Assembly: GCA_036404255.1 (NCBI GenBank) | Contig: DASWOP010000230.1 | Span: forward strand, 1 to 10,800 | Source of the DNA: JARLFX01 sp036404255 | Lineage (GTDB): Bacteria > Acidobacteriota > Terriglobia > Terriglobales > Acidobacteriaceae | DNA: 10,800 nt | Direction of reading: 5' to 3' | Shown: positions 1 to 7,592 of the stretch, piece after piece | How the letters are laid out: each line of letters opens with the position of its first letter | How positions within the stretch are numbered: position 1 is the first letter of the stretch | Position numbers and translations under genes: made by a program | The notes under the pieces: model-generated | What the model saw: only the letters and a program-made list of their open reading frames with translations | The model's database searches: none | Told to the model about the DNA's origin: nothing

Positions 1-62
1 TTCGGCAACAGCAGCAGCGCCACAGCGCCAAGAAACGAGATGTAGATCGTCCACGCAACCAT
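1..62 (-). CDS. nuoN: NADH-quinone oxidoreductase subunit N, N-terminal fragment (probable)
   Basis: Only the first 20 codons are inside the window, because the gene runs off the left edge. It starts at an ATG (62-60), two bases after the nuoM stop codon. The visible residues begin MVAWTIYISFLGAVALLLLP, which is a hydrophobic first membrane helix. NuoN is the third antiporter-like proton-pumping subunit of complex I and almost always follows nuoM. The identification rests on this position and the membrane-helix start, because no NuoN-specific motif is visible. No clear Shine-Dalgarno sequence precedes the ATG, so translation may be coupled to nuoM. It could instead be another antiporter-like subunit. 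Confidence 0.65.
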   Translation of the reverse strand, partial: MVAWTIYISFLGAVALLLLP

Positions 63-64
63 AA

Positions 65-1630
65 TCAGAACGCCAACTTTACTTGCTGCACAATCTGCAT
101 TGCCGTGCTATTCACCACCGCCAGCACCATCTGCGGATACAGCCCAACCGCGAACATCAGCGCAATCGCCGGCGCCAGCGCCACGCGTTCGCCTGTTGTC
201 AGGTCAGGCATCGCGGCCCACCGCGGATTCAACGCGCCGGTAAACACTCGCTGGATCACCCCAAGAATAAAAATCGCCGTCACCAGCAGGCCGAGCACGC
301 TCAGCGAAGAAGCCCACGTCGCCAGCGGGAACGCGCCCTTGAAGATCAGGAACTCGCCCACGAATCCATTCAGTCCCGGCAGCCCGAGCATCGAGAAGAG
401 CGCAATGCCCATCAGCCCGGCCATCACCGGCACTACCTTGCGCAACCCGCCAAAATCGTTCCGGCCCAGCAATCCGCCGCTGCGTTTCTCCAGCAATGCG
501 AGGAACCAGAATACCGTCGCCGCCGTCAGCCCATGATTGAACATCTGCAGCATCGCGCCATTCATCGCCGCATACTTCTGCGAGAGCAGCGCCGCGTCGT
601 TGCCGGTAAACTTCAGCACCGCGAAGATCGCCAGCAGGCAGTAGCCAAGATGATTGACCGACGAGTACGCAAAGATGCGCTTCAAATCCTTCTGCGCCAG
701 CGCCGAATAGGCCGAGAGCACAATCGTCGCCACCGCGAGCCACAGCAGCGGCGTCAGCACCTGCTGCATCTGCGCGCCAAAGATCGGCAGCAGGATGCGC
801 AGGAAGCCGTAAACGCCCATCTTCGACATCGCGCCCGTCAGCAGGATCGTCGTCCCCGTCGGCGCCTCGGCATACGCATCCGGTAGCCACGTGTGGAACG
901 GCACCATCGGTACCTTCACCGCGAATCCCAGAAACGCACCCGCAAAGATCAACATCGCCAGATGTTGCGGCGTGAGGAAGTGGTGTCCGGCCAGCTTTGC
1001 CGTTACCGCCGGCATCAACTGTCCGCTCTGCGCCAGCGCCGCCAGCTCCGAGAAATCAAACATGCGCGTCGCGAGGAACAGCGCCAGGAATGCGAGCAGC
1101 ATCGCCACGCTGCCCACCATCGTGTACACCAAAAATTGCATCGCCGCGGGCGTACGCCTCGCCCCGCCCCATATCCGGATCAGGAAAAACGCCGGGATCA
1201 GGCTCAGCTCCCAGAAGATAAACCAGTGAAAGAAATTCAGCGCAGTAAACGTCCCGAAGAGGCACGCCTGCAGCAGCAGCACCAGCGCGAAATACAACGG
1301 TACCCGCTGCTCAATCTGCCACGAAGCCGCCATCGCAATCGGCACCACAATCGCCGAGAGCAACAGCATCAGCAGCCCCAGCCCGTCGATGCCCACGCGA
1401 TAATCCGCGCCCAGCATAGCCACCCACACGTGCCGCTCTTCAAACTGCATCGCGCCCGTTGCACCGTTGAAGCAGTGCCAAAGCAGCAGCGTCATCGCCA
1501 GCGCCAGCAGGCTGAAACCCACCGCCAGCCAGCGCGCCACATTCTTGTTGCGCCCACCCGCGGCAAGCACGATCACCGCCCCGGCAACCGGCACAGCAGT
1601 CAACACGCTCAGATAAGGGAAGCCGGTCAT
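65..1630 (-). CDS. nuoM: NADH-quinone oxidoreductase subunit M
   Basis: This 521-residue membrane protein is one of the three antiporter-like proton-pumping subunits of complex I, with about 14 hydrophobic helices. The family's channel residues are visible: Glu141 in FFHWFIFWELSLIP, matching E. coli Glu144, and Lys239 in GFAVKVPMVPFHTWLPDAYA, matching Lys234. The conserved stretch EAPTGTTILLTGAMSKMGVYG follows directly. The chosen start is the ATG at 1630, which overlaps the nuoL stop as ATGA and has GGAG six bases upstream. An in-frame TTG four codons earlier (1642) is possible but has no such support. The length matches the family (about 500 residues). It is translationally coupled to nuoL and is followed two bases later by the probable nuoN. 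Confidence 0.97.
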   Translation of the reverse strand: MTGFPYLSVLTAVPVAGAVIVLAAGGRNKNVARWLAVGFSLLALAMTLLLWHCFNGATGAMQFEERHVWVAMLGADYRVGIDGLGLLMLLLSAIVVPIAMAASWQIEQRVPLYFALVLLLQACLFGTFTALNFFHWFIFWELSLIPAFFLIRIWGGARRTPAAMQFLVYTMVGSVAMLLAFLALFLATRMFDFSELAALAQSGQLMPAVTAKLAGHHFLTPQHLAMLIFAGAFLGFAVKVPMVPFHTWLPDAYAEAPTGTTILLTGAMSKMGVYGFLRILLPIFGAQMQQVLTPLLWLAVATIVLSAYSALAQKDLKRIFAYSSVNHLGYCLLAIFAVLKFTGNDAALLSQKYAAMNGAMLQMFNHGLTAATVFWFLALLEKRSGGLLGRNDFGGLRKVVPVMAGLMGIALFSMLGLPGLNGFVGEFLIFKGAFPLATWASSLSVLGLLVTAIFILGVIQRVFTGALNPRWAAMPDLTTGERVALAPAIALMFAVGLYPQMVLAVVNSTAMQIVQQVKLAF

Positions 1631-3675
1631 CGCGCGCTCCAAACCAGAAAACCGGTCAGCACAATCAGCGCAAAACCAATCATCCGCATATAGCTCTGCA
1701 CGCGCCCGCCCTGCAGCAGCGACAGAATATGTCCGCCCACGGTCACGCTCTCGCAGCCTTCATCGAACCCGCCATTCACCACGCGCGTATCCACAAAATC
1801 ATCCACGTGCGCCAGCCCAAGGAACGCATACTTCACCGTCTGCACCGCGCCATTCCATATCCAGCGATCCAGCCATGCGCCCGCGCGTCCAAACCACGCA
1901 TTCAGCCGCACCACCGTTGCGTGATACAGCGCGTCCACGTAGAACGCATGCGCCAGCACACTGAAAACCTGCGGCTGCATCTTGCCCACCGCATCGGGAG
2001 CAGCCTCGCTCACAATCGGCTTGCGCCCGTAGAACCACCAGCCCAGCCCCAATCCAGCAAACACGATCAGCGACGAACTCAGCATCACCGTCAACAAGCC
2101 TTCAGCGTGGAACGCCGCAAAATCAAACGCCACATGCTGCCCTTCCAGAAATCCCTGGAACCACGGCCACGCCGGCGTCCCGATAAACCCAAGCAGCAAC
2201 GCGAACGCCGCCAGAATCACCAGCGGCACCGTCATCACCGCCGGGCTCTCATGCGGAGTATGCACGGCGTGCTGCGCGTCGTCAGTCTTCACCAGCCGCC
2301 ACGTTCCGGCAAACACGTAATACACCTGCCGCGTCATGTAGAACGCCGTCAGCAGCGCGCCAAACGCGCCCATGTAAAACGGTGCCTGCGACACGCTCCA
2401 TCCATGCGCCGCATGCAGAATCTCATCCTTGCTCCAGAATCCCGAGAAGAGCGGAAACCCGCACAGCGCCAGCATGCCCACGGCGTACACCACAAACGTC
2501 ACCGGCATATACTTCCGCAGCCCGCCCATGCGACGGATGTCCTGCTCGCCGCTGCAGCCGTGGATCACCGAGCCCGCGCCCATAAACAGCAGCGCCTTGA
2601 AGAACGCATGCGTGATCAGGTGGAACATGCCCACCGACACTCCGCCCACGCCCAGCCCCATCATCATGTAGCCAAGCTGCGATACCGTCGAATACGCCAG
2701 GATGCGCTTAATGTCCCACTGCGCCACGGCAATCACCGCGCCAAACACTGCCGTCACCGCGCCCACCCATGTCACCACCTGCAGCGCCGTCGTCGGCGTC
2801 AGCAGATCGCCCACGTGCGCGCTCATGAGCGGATAAATTCTCGCGACTAAAAATACGCCAGCCGCCACCATCGTCGCCGCGTGGATCAGCGCGCTCACCG
2901 GCGTCGGGCCTTCCATCGCATCCGGCAGCCAAACATGCAGCGGCACCTGGCCGCTCTTGCCCGCCGCGCCGCAGAAGATCAGCAGCGCAATCCCCGTCGA
3001 AGCCGCCATGCCGATGGCCGTGCCCTGCGCCACCATGTGCGCCAGCGCGCTCTGCTCCATGCATCCTGCTCCGCCGTCATAGAAGAGCAGCGTGCCCGTC
3101 TGCGCGTACAGCCACATCATGCCCAGGAAGAATCCAAGGTCACCAATGCGCGTCACGATGAACGCCTTCTTCGCCGCCGCAGCCGCCTTCGGATTCGCAT
3201 ACCAGAAGCCGATCAGCAGGTACGACGTCAGCCCCACGATCTCCCAGCACATGAAGAGCAGCAGCAGGCTGTTCGCAATCACCACGCCCAGCATCGCGCC
3301 CGCAAAGAGCGCGAGGAAGCAGAAGAAGCGCGTGAAATTTTCGTCGTGCTCCATATAGCCGACGCTGTAGATAAAGATCAGCAGACCGACGAACGTCACC
3401 ATCACCAGCATCACGGCCGTCAGCGGATCAAGCAACCACCCCAGCCGCAGCCACTCCGTGCCAAACTGCAGCCAGCCGAAGTTGAACGTCTCCACCCCGC
3501 CAAAGCGCAGCACATGCGCAAACGCGCACAGCGCCAGCAGAAACGACATCCCCATCGACCCGATCGCCAGCGACGCCGCCAGCTTGCGGCTGCCCTGCTT
3601 CAGCAGTGCACCCACGCCCGCTGCCAGCATCGGCAGCGCGGGTATCAGCCAGAGATTTCGTACGATCCAGGTCAT
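1627..3675 (-). CDS. nuoL: NADH-quinone oxidoreductase subunit L
   Basis: This 682-residue membrane protein is the distal antiporter-like proton-pumping subunit of complex I. The family carries a long C-terminal lateral helix that braces the membrane arm. Channel residues are present: Glu145 in LLLLFMCWEIVGLTSYLLIG and Lys240 in CGAAGKSGQVPLHVWLPDA, followed by the conserved EGPTPVSALIHAATMVAAG. Other family stretches seen are YSVGYMEHDENFTRFF (about 103-118) and AYSTVSQLGYMMMGLG. It is somewhat longer than E. coli NuoL (613), mostly in the C-terminal third. The ATG at 3675 is preferred, with GGAACGGA just upstream. A GTG at 3693 would add six residues (MCDWNG) but lacks a ribosome site. The stop overlaps the nuoM start as ATGA. 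Confidence 0.97.
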   Translation of the reverse strand: MTWIVRNLWLIPALPMLAAGVGALLKQGSRKLAASLAIGSMGMSFLLALCAFAHVLRFGGVETFNFGWLQFGTEWLRLGWLLDPLTAVMLVMVTFVGLLIFIYSVGYMEHDENFTRFFCFLALFAGAMLGVVIANSLLLLFMCWEIVGLTSYLLIGFWYANPKAAAAAKKAFIVTRIGDLGFFLGMMWLYAQTGTLLFYDGGAGCMEQSALAHMVAQGTAIGMAASTGIALLIFCGAAGKSGQVPLHVWLPDAMEGPTPVSALIHAATMVAAGVFLVARIYPLMSAHVGDLLTPTTALQVVTWVGAVTAVFGAVIAVAQWDIKRILAYSTVSQLGYMMMGLGVGGVSVGMFHLITHAFFKALLFMGAGSVIHGCSGEQDIRRMGGLRKYMPVTFVVYAVGMLALCGFPLFSGFWSKDEILHAAHGWSVSQAPFYMGAFGALLTAFYMTRQVYYVFAGTWRLVKTDDAQHAVHTPHESPAVMTVPLVILAAFALLLGFIGTPAWPWFQGFLEGQHVAFDFAAFHAEGLLTVMLSSSLIVFAGLGLGWWFYGRKPIVSEAAPDAVGKMQPQVFSVLAHAFYVDALYHATVVRLNAWFGRAGAWLDRWIWNGAVQTVKYAFLGLAHVDDFVDTRVVNGGFDEGCESVTVGGHILSLLQGGRVQSYMRMIGFALIVLTGFLVWSAR

Positions 3676-3711
3676 TCCGTTCCAGTCACACACTTGCAGG
3701 TTATGGTTCCC

Positions 3712-3731
3712 GGCAGCAACGCTCCGCTGCC
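3712..3731. promoter_or_regulatory. Small inverted repeat in the nuoK-nuoL gap
   Basis: GGCAGC (3712-3717) and GCTGCC (3726-3731) are perfect complements separated by eight bases. They lie in the 73-base gap between the nuoK stop and the nuoL start. In nuo mRNA they could form a six-base-pair hairpin about 36 bases before the nuoL ATG. No U tract follows, so it is not an intrinsic terminator. It could affect mRNA processing or the K:L expression ratio, or be chance in GC-rich DNA. Confidence 0.3.
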
Positions 3732-3748
3732 AAATCTTTCGTTACCGC

Positions 3749-4060
3749 TCAACCTCGCATCGAGGTCATCTTGTCCAGATCGGTCGTCTTCGAGTGCCGG
3801 TACATCGCCAGGATCAACCCCAGCCCCACCGCCGCCTCAGACGCCGCCACCGTAATGGAAAATATCGCAAACATCACGCCCGTCAACGCCTCGGGCCGCG
3901 CTCCATACCGCCAAAACGCAATCAAATTCAGATTCGCTGCGTTCAACATCAGCTCAATTCCAATCAGCACCAGGATGGCGCTGCGCCGCGAAAGCGCCCC
4001 CGCCAGCCCAATCGAAAACAGCAGCGCAGAGAGCAGCAGATAGCTCGACAGTGGACTCAT
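3749..4060 (-). CDS. nuoK: NADH-quinone oxidoreductase subunit K
   Basis: This 103-residue subunit has three membrane helices and sits in the membrane arm between NuoJ/A and NuoN. Two intramembrane glutamates of the family proton path are visible: Glu36 in VLIGIELMLNAANLNLIAF and Glu75 in ITVAASEAAVGLGLIL, matching E. coli Glu36 and Glu72. The length is normal for the family (about 100). The ATG at 4060 overlaps the nuoJ stop as ATGA, with GGGGTGA upstream as a ribosome site inside nuoJ. This implies translational coupling. The C-terminus (HSKTTDLDKMTSMRG) is polar. Confidence 0.97.
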   Translation of the reverse strand: MSPLSSYLLLSALLFSIGLAGALSRRSAILVLIGIELMLNAANLNLIAFWRYGARPEALTGVMFAIFSITVAASEAAVGLGLILAMYRHSKTTDLDKMTSMRG

Positions 4061-4557
4061 ATCGATTCACCCCGCTCGTGGATCGCCACCACCACCGCGC
4101 CAATCAGCGCCACCGTCAGCAACAGACCCATCAGCTCCAGCGGCAGCACATAACCGCGCATCAGCGCAAAGCCGATCTGCTGCGCCGTCACCACCGGCTC
4201 CGCCGGCAACACGCGCCCATGCGCTCCGCTTCCGTGGATCGCCCACGCCAGCACCGCAAATACTCCAGTCGCCACCAGCGTTCCCGCTACCCAGAAGGGT
4301 GCGCTTCCCGGCCGCGTCACCGGCTCCGCGCTCTGCGTCGTCATAATCGCGAACACCGCCAGAATCGCCACGCCGCCAATGTAAACCAGGATCTGCACAA
4401 ACCCGGCGAACTGCGCGCCCAGGTGCATATACAGCGCCGCCAGCCCCACAAAGCCCAACGTCAACGCCAGCACACAGTGGATCAGATTGCGCAGTCCCAT
4501 CGCCGCCACTGTTCCGGCAATCGTGAGTCCAGCGAGTATAAGGAAAGTGATTGTCAT
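4057..4557 (-). CDS. nuoJ: NADH-quinone oxidoreductase subunit J
   Basis: This 166-residue membrane subunit has about five helices. In the family, helix 3 carries a pi-bulge and flexible glycines that couple quinone reduction to proton pumping. That helix is recognisable at 54-72 (VQILVYIGGVAILAVFAIM), with Tyr59 and Gly61-62. The N-terminal helix pair ending in LRNLIHCVLALTLGFVGLA is also typical of NuoJ. The start is the ATG at 4557. Unusually for this operon, it does not overlap its upstream neighbour but follows a 69-base gap after nuoH, and no good Shine-Dalgarno sequence is seen. The stop overlaps nuoK as ATGA. Confidence 0.95.
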   Translation of the reverse strand: MTITFLILAGLTIAGTVAAMGLRNLIHCVLALTLGFVGLAALYMHLGAQFAGFVQILVYIGGVAILAVFAIMTTQSAEPVTRPGSAPFWVAGTLVATGVFAVLAWAIHGSGAHGRVLPAEPVVTAQQIGFALMRGYVLPLELMGLLLTVALIGAVVVAIHERGESI

Positions 4558-4607
4558 GTTGATCGTATGGGCCGTTTTCTATCTTCGGTGATGCAGAAGA
4601 ATGTCGC

Positions 4608-4623
4608 TGTGACGCTGGTCACC
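4608..4623. promoter_or_regulatory. CRP-type near-palindrome in the nuoH-nuoJ gap
   Basis: The plus strand reads TGTGACGCTGGTCACC, which is TGTGA-N6-TCACC and one base short of the perfect TGTGA-N6-TCACA form. It matches the perfect palindrome at 9266-9281 in 13 of 16 positions. Its centre lies about 58 bases before the nuoJ start. It sits inside the largest untranslated stretch between nuoA and nuoK, so it could serve an internal promoter for nuoJKLMN. It also overlaps the odd palindrome GCTGGTCACCAGC (4614-4626), so a hairpin role is an alternative. The regulatory role is inferred. Confidence 0.4.
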
Positions 4624-4626
4624 AGC

Positions 4627-5811
4627 TCACTCCGCATAGCGGTACTTGCGAACAGCCACACCCTTTCCCTGCCACGACGTTGCACGCCCCAGCACGATAA
4701 ATGGCCCCGCGATCATCAGGCTGCACACCAGCCACCGCCACGGCCCCATCGGCATAAAACGCCAGACGCCCGCGGCAATAATATTGATCACCGTCATCGG
4801 CAGAATGAACTTCCACGAGAAGTTCATCAGTTGATCCATGCGCAGCCGCGGCAGCGTACCGCGAATCCAGATAAACCCGCAGATCAGCGCCAGCAGCTTG
4901 GCGAAGAACCAGAAGTACGACGGCACCCACGTCAGGAAGGAGAACGGCGCAGCCCATCCGCCCAGAAAGAGCGTGATCGCCATGGCGCTCGTCGCCATCA
5001 TGCCCAGGTACTCGCCCAGGAAGAACAGCGCAAACTTGAAGCCGGAGTATTCAATGTAGTATCCGGCGATAATCTCAGACTCGCCCTCCGGCAGATCGAA
5101 CGGCGAGCGGTTGCTCTCCGCCGTTGCCGCCACCATGAACAGAGCGAACCCCGTGAAGCCCCACGGCGTAAACACAAACCAGTGCGGGAAGATGCCTGAG
5201 TAGCTCGCCTGCGCATTTACGATGCTCACCGTCGAGAGCGTGCCCGCGGCCATAATCACCACCACCGCCGCCAACACCAGCGGCACCTCGTAGCTGATCA
5301 TCTGCGCGATGGCGCGCATGGCGCCAAAGAGCGAATACTTGCTGCGGCTCGACCATCCCGCCATGAACACGGCCAGCTCCACCAGCGAGCTGATGGCGAA
5401 GAAGAACAGCACGCCGCCGTTCATATCCGTAATCACCATGCCCCGGCCAATCGGAATCACCGCATAGCCCAGAAATGCAGCCGTCACCAGCAGCAGCGGT
5501 GCCAGCAGATGCACCATCTGGTCCGCGCTGCGCGGCACAATATCTTCCTTGGTCAGCGACTTCACACCATCCGCGATGGGCTGCAGAATGCCGAACGGCC
5601 CCACACGGTTCGGTCCGTAGCGATTCTGCAACCGCGCCAGCCCCTTGCGCTCCAGTACGGTCGTAATAGCAAACAGCAGCGGAAATAAAATCAGCACCGG
5701 CACCACAGACATCACCGCCGAAGCCAGCGGCTGCCACCCTGCCGGCACATACGCCAGCAGCCAGTGCTTCACGATCACAAAAATCTGGTCCAGCATCTGC
5801 ACGTGGCTCAT
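4627..5811 (-). CDS. nuoH: NADH-quinone oxidoreductase subunit H
   Basis: This 394-residue membrane subunit sits at the foot of the peripheral arm. In the family it forms much of the quinone chamber and the E-channel. Both family signatures are present: RYGPNRVGPFGILQPIADG (64-82), and SPFDLPEGESEIIAGYYIEY (236-255) with its cluster of acidic residues. It is longer than E. coli NuoH (325). The extra length lies partly in an additional C-terminal hydrophobic segment (about 358-376) with a basic tail. The ATG at 5811 overlaps the nuoI stop as ATGA and has AGGTGA upstream inside nuoI. Its place after nuoI rather than before it is unusual. Confidence 0.97.
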   Translation of the reverse strand: MSHVQMLDQIFVIVKHWLLAYVPAGWQPLASAVMSVVPVLILFPLLFAITTVLERKGLARLQNRYGPNRVGPFGILQPIADGVKSLTKEDIVPRSADQMVHLLAPLLLVTAAFLGYAVIPIGRGMVITDMNGGVLFFFAISSLVELAVFMAGWSSRSKYSLFGAMRAIAQMISYEVPLVLAAVVVIMAAGTLSTVSIVNAQASYSGIFPHWFVFTPWGFTGFALFMVAATAESNRSPFDLPEGESEIIAGYYIEYSGFKFALFFLGEYLGMMATSAMAITLFLGGWAAPFSFLTWVPSYFWFFAKLLALICGFIWIRGTLPRLRMDQLMNFSWKFILPMTVINIIAAGVWRFMPMGPWRWLVCSLMIAGPFIVLGRATSWQGKGVAVRKYRYAE

Positions 5812-6413
5812 TTCGTCTCACCTGCTGCCTGCGCAGCTGCTGCAACTCGTGCAGCGGCAGCTTCAGCTGCGGTCTTTGCCTTGGCTTCCGCCTTCGCCCG
5901 CTCCACCGCCAGCGCCGCATCCACCGCAGTCGCCTCCGTCGGATGAATCTTCCTGTAGTACGCATTGGACTTCGCCAGTTGCTGCTTATGCAGCATCAAC
6001 CCGTCAAAGCGGTCGTGCGTGCTCAGGTCGTAGACCACATCCATCTTGATCGCGTCGAAGGGGCAAACCTCCACGCAGATCTGGCAGCTCATGCACACCG
6101 AAATATCGATATCGAATACCGCCGGGTAGAACTGCATCTTGCCCGCCGCATCCAGCTTCTTGTCCGCGCTCTTCTTGATCAGAATGCACTTCGGCGGACA
6201 CTCCTTCTCGCAGATGTGGCAGCTCACACACCGCAGGCCCTTCTCCGCGTCCTCGCCGTCATACACCAGGAACGGGAAATCCCTCGCCGCCTCAATCTGC
6301 GGCGCGCGCTCCTCCGGATACTGCAGCGTAACCAGCCGTTCTTTGCTCACGTAGCTGCCGAAGAAGTTCTTGGCAGTCACCAGCATTCCCTTGATAATGC
6401 CTTCACCGAGCAT
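5808..6413 (-). CDS. nuoI: NADH-quinone oxidoreductase subunit I (two 4Fe-4S clusters)
   Basis: This 201-residue peripheral-arm subunit carries two tetranuclear clusters (N6a and N6b in the family) that pass electrons towards NuoB. Both motifs are intact: Cys62, 65, 68, 72 in RCVSCHICEKECPPKC and Cys107, 110, 113, 117 in VCMSCQICVEVCPFDAIKMD. In the family, the last Cys of each set completes the other cluster. The N-terminal amphipathic region (1-22) fits membrane-surface binding. After about residue 165 there is an Ala/Lys/Glu-rich tail (for example AVERAKAEAKAKTAAEAAAA) that is not part of the catalytic fold and may form a single helix. The start is supported by a strong ribosome site. The gene precedes nuoH here. 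Confidence 0.97.
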   Translation of the reverse strand: MLGEGIIKGMLVTAKNFFGSYVSKERLVTLQYPEERAPQIEAARDFPFLVYDGEDAEKGLRCVSCHICEKECPPKCILIKKSADKKLDAAGKMQFYPAVFDIDISVCMSCQICVEVCPFDAIKMDVVYDLSTHDRFDGLMLHKQQLAKSNAYYRKIHPTEATAVDAALAVERAKAEAKAKTAAEAAAARVAAAAQAAGETK

Positions 6414-6419
6414 GGTGTC

Positions 6420-6425
6420 TCCTCC
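6420..6425 (-). promoter_or_regulatory. Strong ribosome binding site of nuoI
   Basis: On the minus strand GGAGGA lies six bases before the nuoI ATG (6413), within the 24-base nuoD-nuoI gap. It is the best Shine-Dalgarno match in the operon. Independent, high initiation at nuoI fits the fact that nuoI does not overlap nuoD. Confidence 0.8.
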
Positions 6426-6437
6426 GCGGTATCGCCA

Positions 6438-7592
6438 TTAGCGGTCCACCTCGCCCAGCACAATATCCACGCTGCCCAGGATCACCACCACGTCCGCGAC
6501 GTTGTGGCCCAGACACATCTCTTCCAGCACCGTCAGGTTCACCAGGCTCGGCGGACGCACCCTGTAGCGGTACGGCATCGGCGAGCCATCACTCACCAGG
6601 AAGAATCCAAGCTCGCCCTTGGGCGACTCAATCCGCCCATACGCCTCGCCCGCCTTCGGCCTGAAGTTCCTGATCTTCGTCTTCGGGTCCATGATCGGCC
6701 CCTCAGGAATCTGCTCCATCGCCTGCTGCAGAATCTTCACCGTCTCGCGCATCTCCAGCAGCCGGATCATGTAACGGTCATACACATCGCCATGGTCGCC
6801 CAGCGGCACGCGGAAGTTGAAGCGGTCGTAGATGCTGTAGTGGTCTACCTTGCGGATGTCGTAGTTCACCCCGCTGGCCCTCAGCATCGGCCCGGTAATG
6901 CCGGCGTTCACCGCCAGTTCCTTACTCAGCACGCCCACACCCTGCGTCCGCGCCATCAGAATCTCATTCCCCGCGAGCAGCGCTTCATACTCATCCAGAA
7001 ACTTCGGGAACCCGGCAATCACCTTCTTCGCCTGGTCCAGCCAGCCCGCCGGCAGATCCACGCGGCAGCCGCCAAAGCGCATGTAGTTGCACATCATGCG
7101 CGCTCCGGTCAGCGCTTCAAACAGGTCCAGCAGCTTCTCGCGCTCGCGGAAGGCATACATCAGCGGCGTCCCGCTCGATCCCATGTCCTGCATCAGGAAT
7201 CCCACCAGCAGCGCATGGTTCTGCAGCCGCGTCATCTCGCCCACGATCACCCGCAGATACTCCGCACGCTCCGGCACTTCCACGCCCGCCAGCTTCTCCA
7301 CCGCCAGCGCGTAGCCCCAGTTATTGGTGAGCGAACACAGATAGTCGAGCCGGTCGGTATACGGCATGCTGCCCAGGTACGTCTCCTGCTCCGCGATCTT
7401 CTCGTGATTGCGATGCAGGTAACCGAACACGGGCTTCAGCTTCACCACGCTCTCGCCCTCCATCGTCACATCCATGCGAAACACGCCATGGGTCGACGGA
7501 TGCTGCGGCCCCATCGAGACCTCCAGTAACTGGACTGCGCTCTCTTCAGGATTCGGCGTCAAAGTGACGCTAGGATAGGTCGTAGTGCTCAT
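6438..7592 (-). CDS. nuoD: NADH-quinone oxidoreductase subunit D (49 kDa type)
   Basis: This 384-residue peripheral subunit forms the quinone-reduction site together with NuoB and is related to the large subunit of NiFe hydrogenases. The N-terminal signature GPQHPSTHGVFR (28-39) includes His35, and PYTDRLDY ends at Tyr84. By alignment from memory these match bovine 49-kDa His59 and Tyr108, the quinone ligands. RFGGCRVDLP lies mid-protein, and the protein ends with the conserved DIVLGEVDR. Four cysteines for a NiFe site are not present, as expected for complex I. The ATG at 7592 overlaps the nuoC stop as ATGA. NuoC and NuoD are separate, not fused as in E. coli. Confidence 0.98.
   Translation of the reverse strand: MSTTTYPSVTLTPNPEESAVQLLEVSMGPQHPSTHGVFRMDVTMEGESVVKLKPVFGYLHRNHEKIAEQETYLGSMPYTDRLDYLCSLTNNWGYALAVEKLAGVEVPERAEYLRVIVGEMTRLQNHALLVGFLMQDMGSSGTPLMYAFREREKLLDLFEALTGARMMCNYMRFGGCRVDLPAGWLDQAKKVIAGFPKFLDEYEALLAGNEILMARTQGVGVLSKELAVNAGITGPMLRASGVNYDIRKVDHYSIYDRFNFRVPLGDHGDVYDRYMIRLLEMRETVKILQQAMEQIPEGPIMDPKTKIRNFRPKAGEAYGRIESPKGELGFFLVSDGSPMPYRYRVRPPSLVNLTVLEEMCLGHNVADVVVILGSVDIVLGEVDR

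Noticed and set aside
1729..2850. A 373-codon plus-strand frame opposite nuoL, with similar frames opposite nuoM, nuoH and nuoJ
   Set aside because: These are His/Arg/Gln-rich shadows of membrane-protein genes, caused by few stop codons on the antisense strand of GC-rich DNA.
5943..7529. A 528-codon open frame on the plus strand opposite nuoD and nuoI
   Set aside because: It is rich in His, Arg and Gln, as expected for an antisense frame of GC-rich genes, and has no recognisable domain. The opposite strand carries unmistakable NuoD and NuoI.
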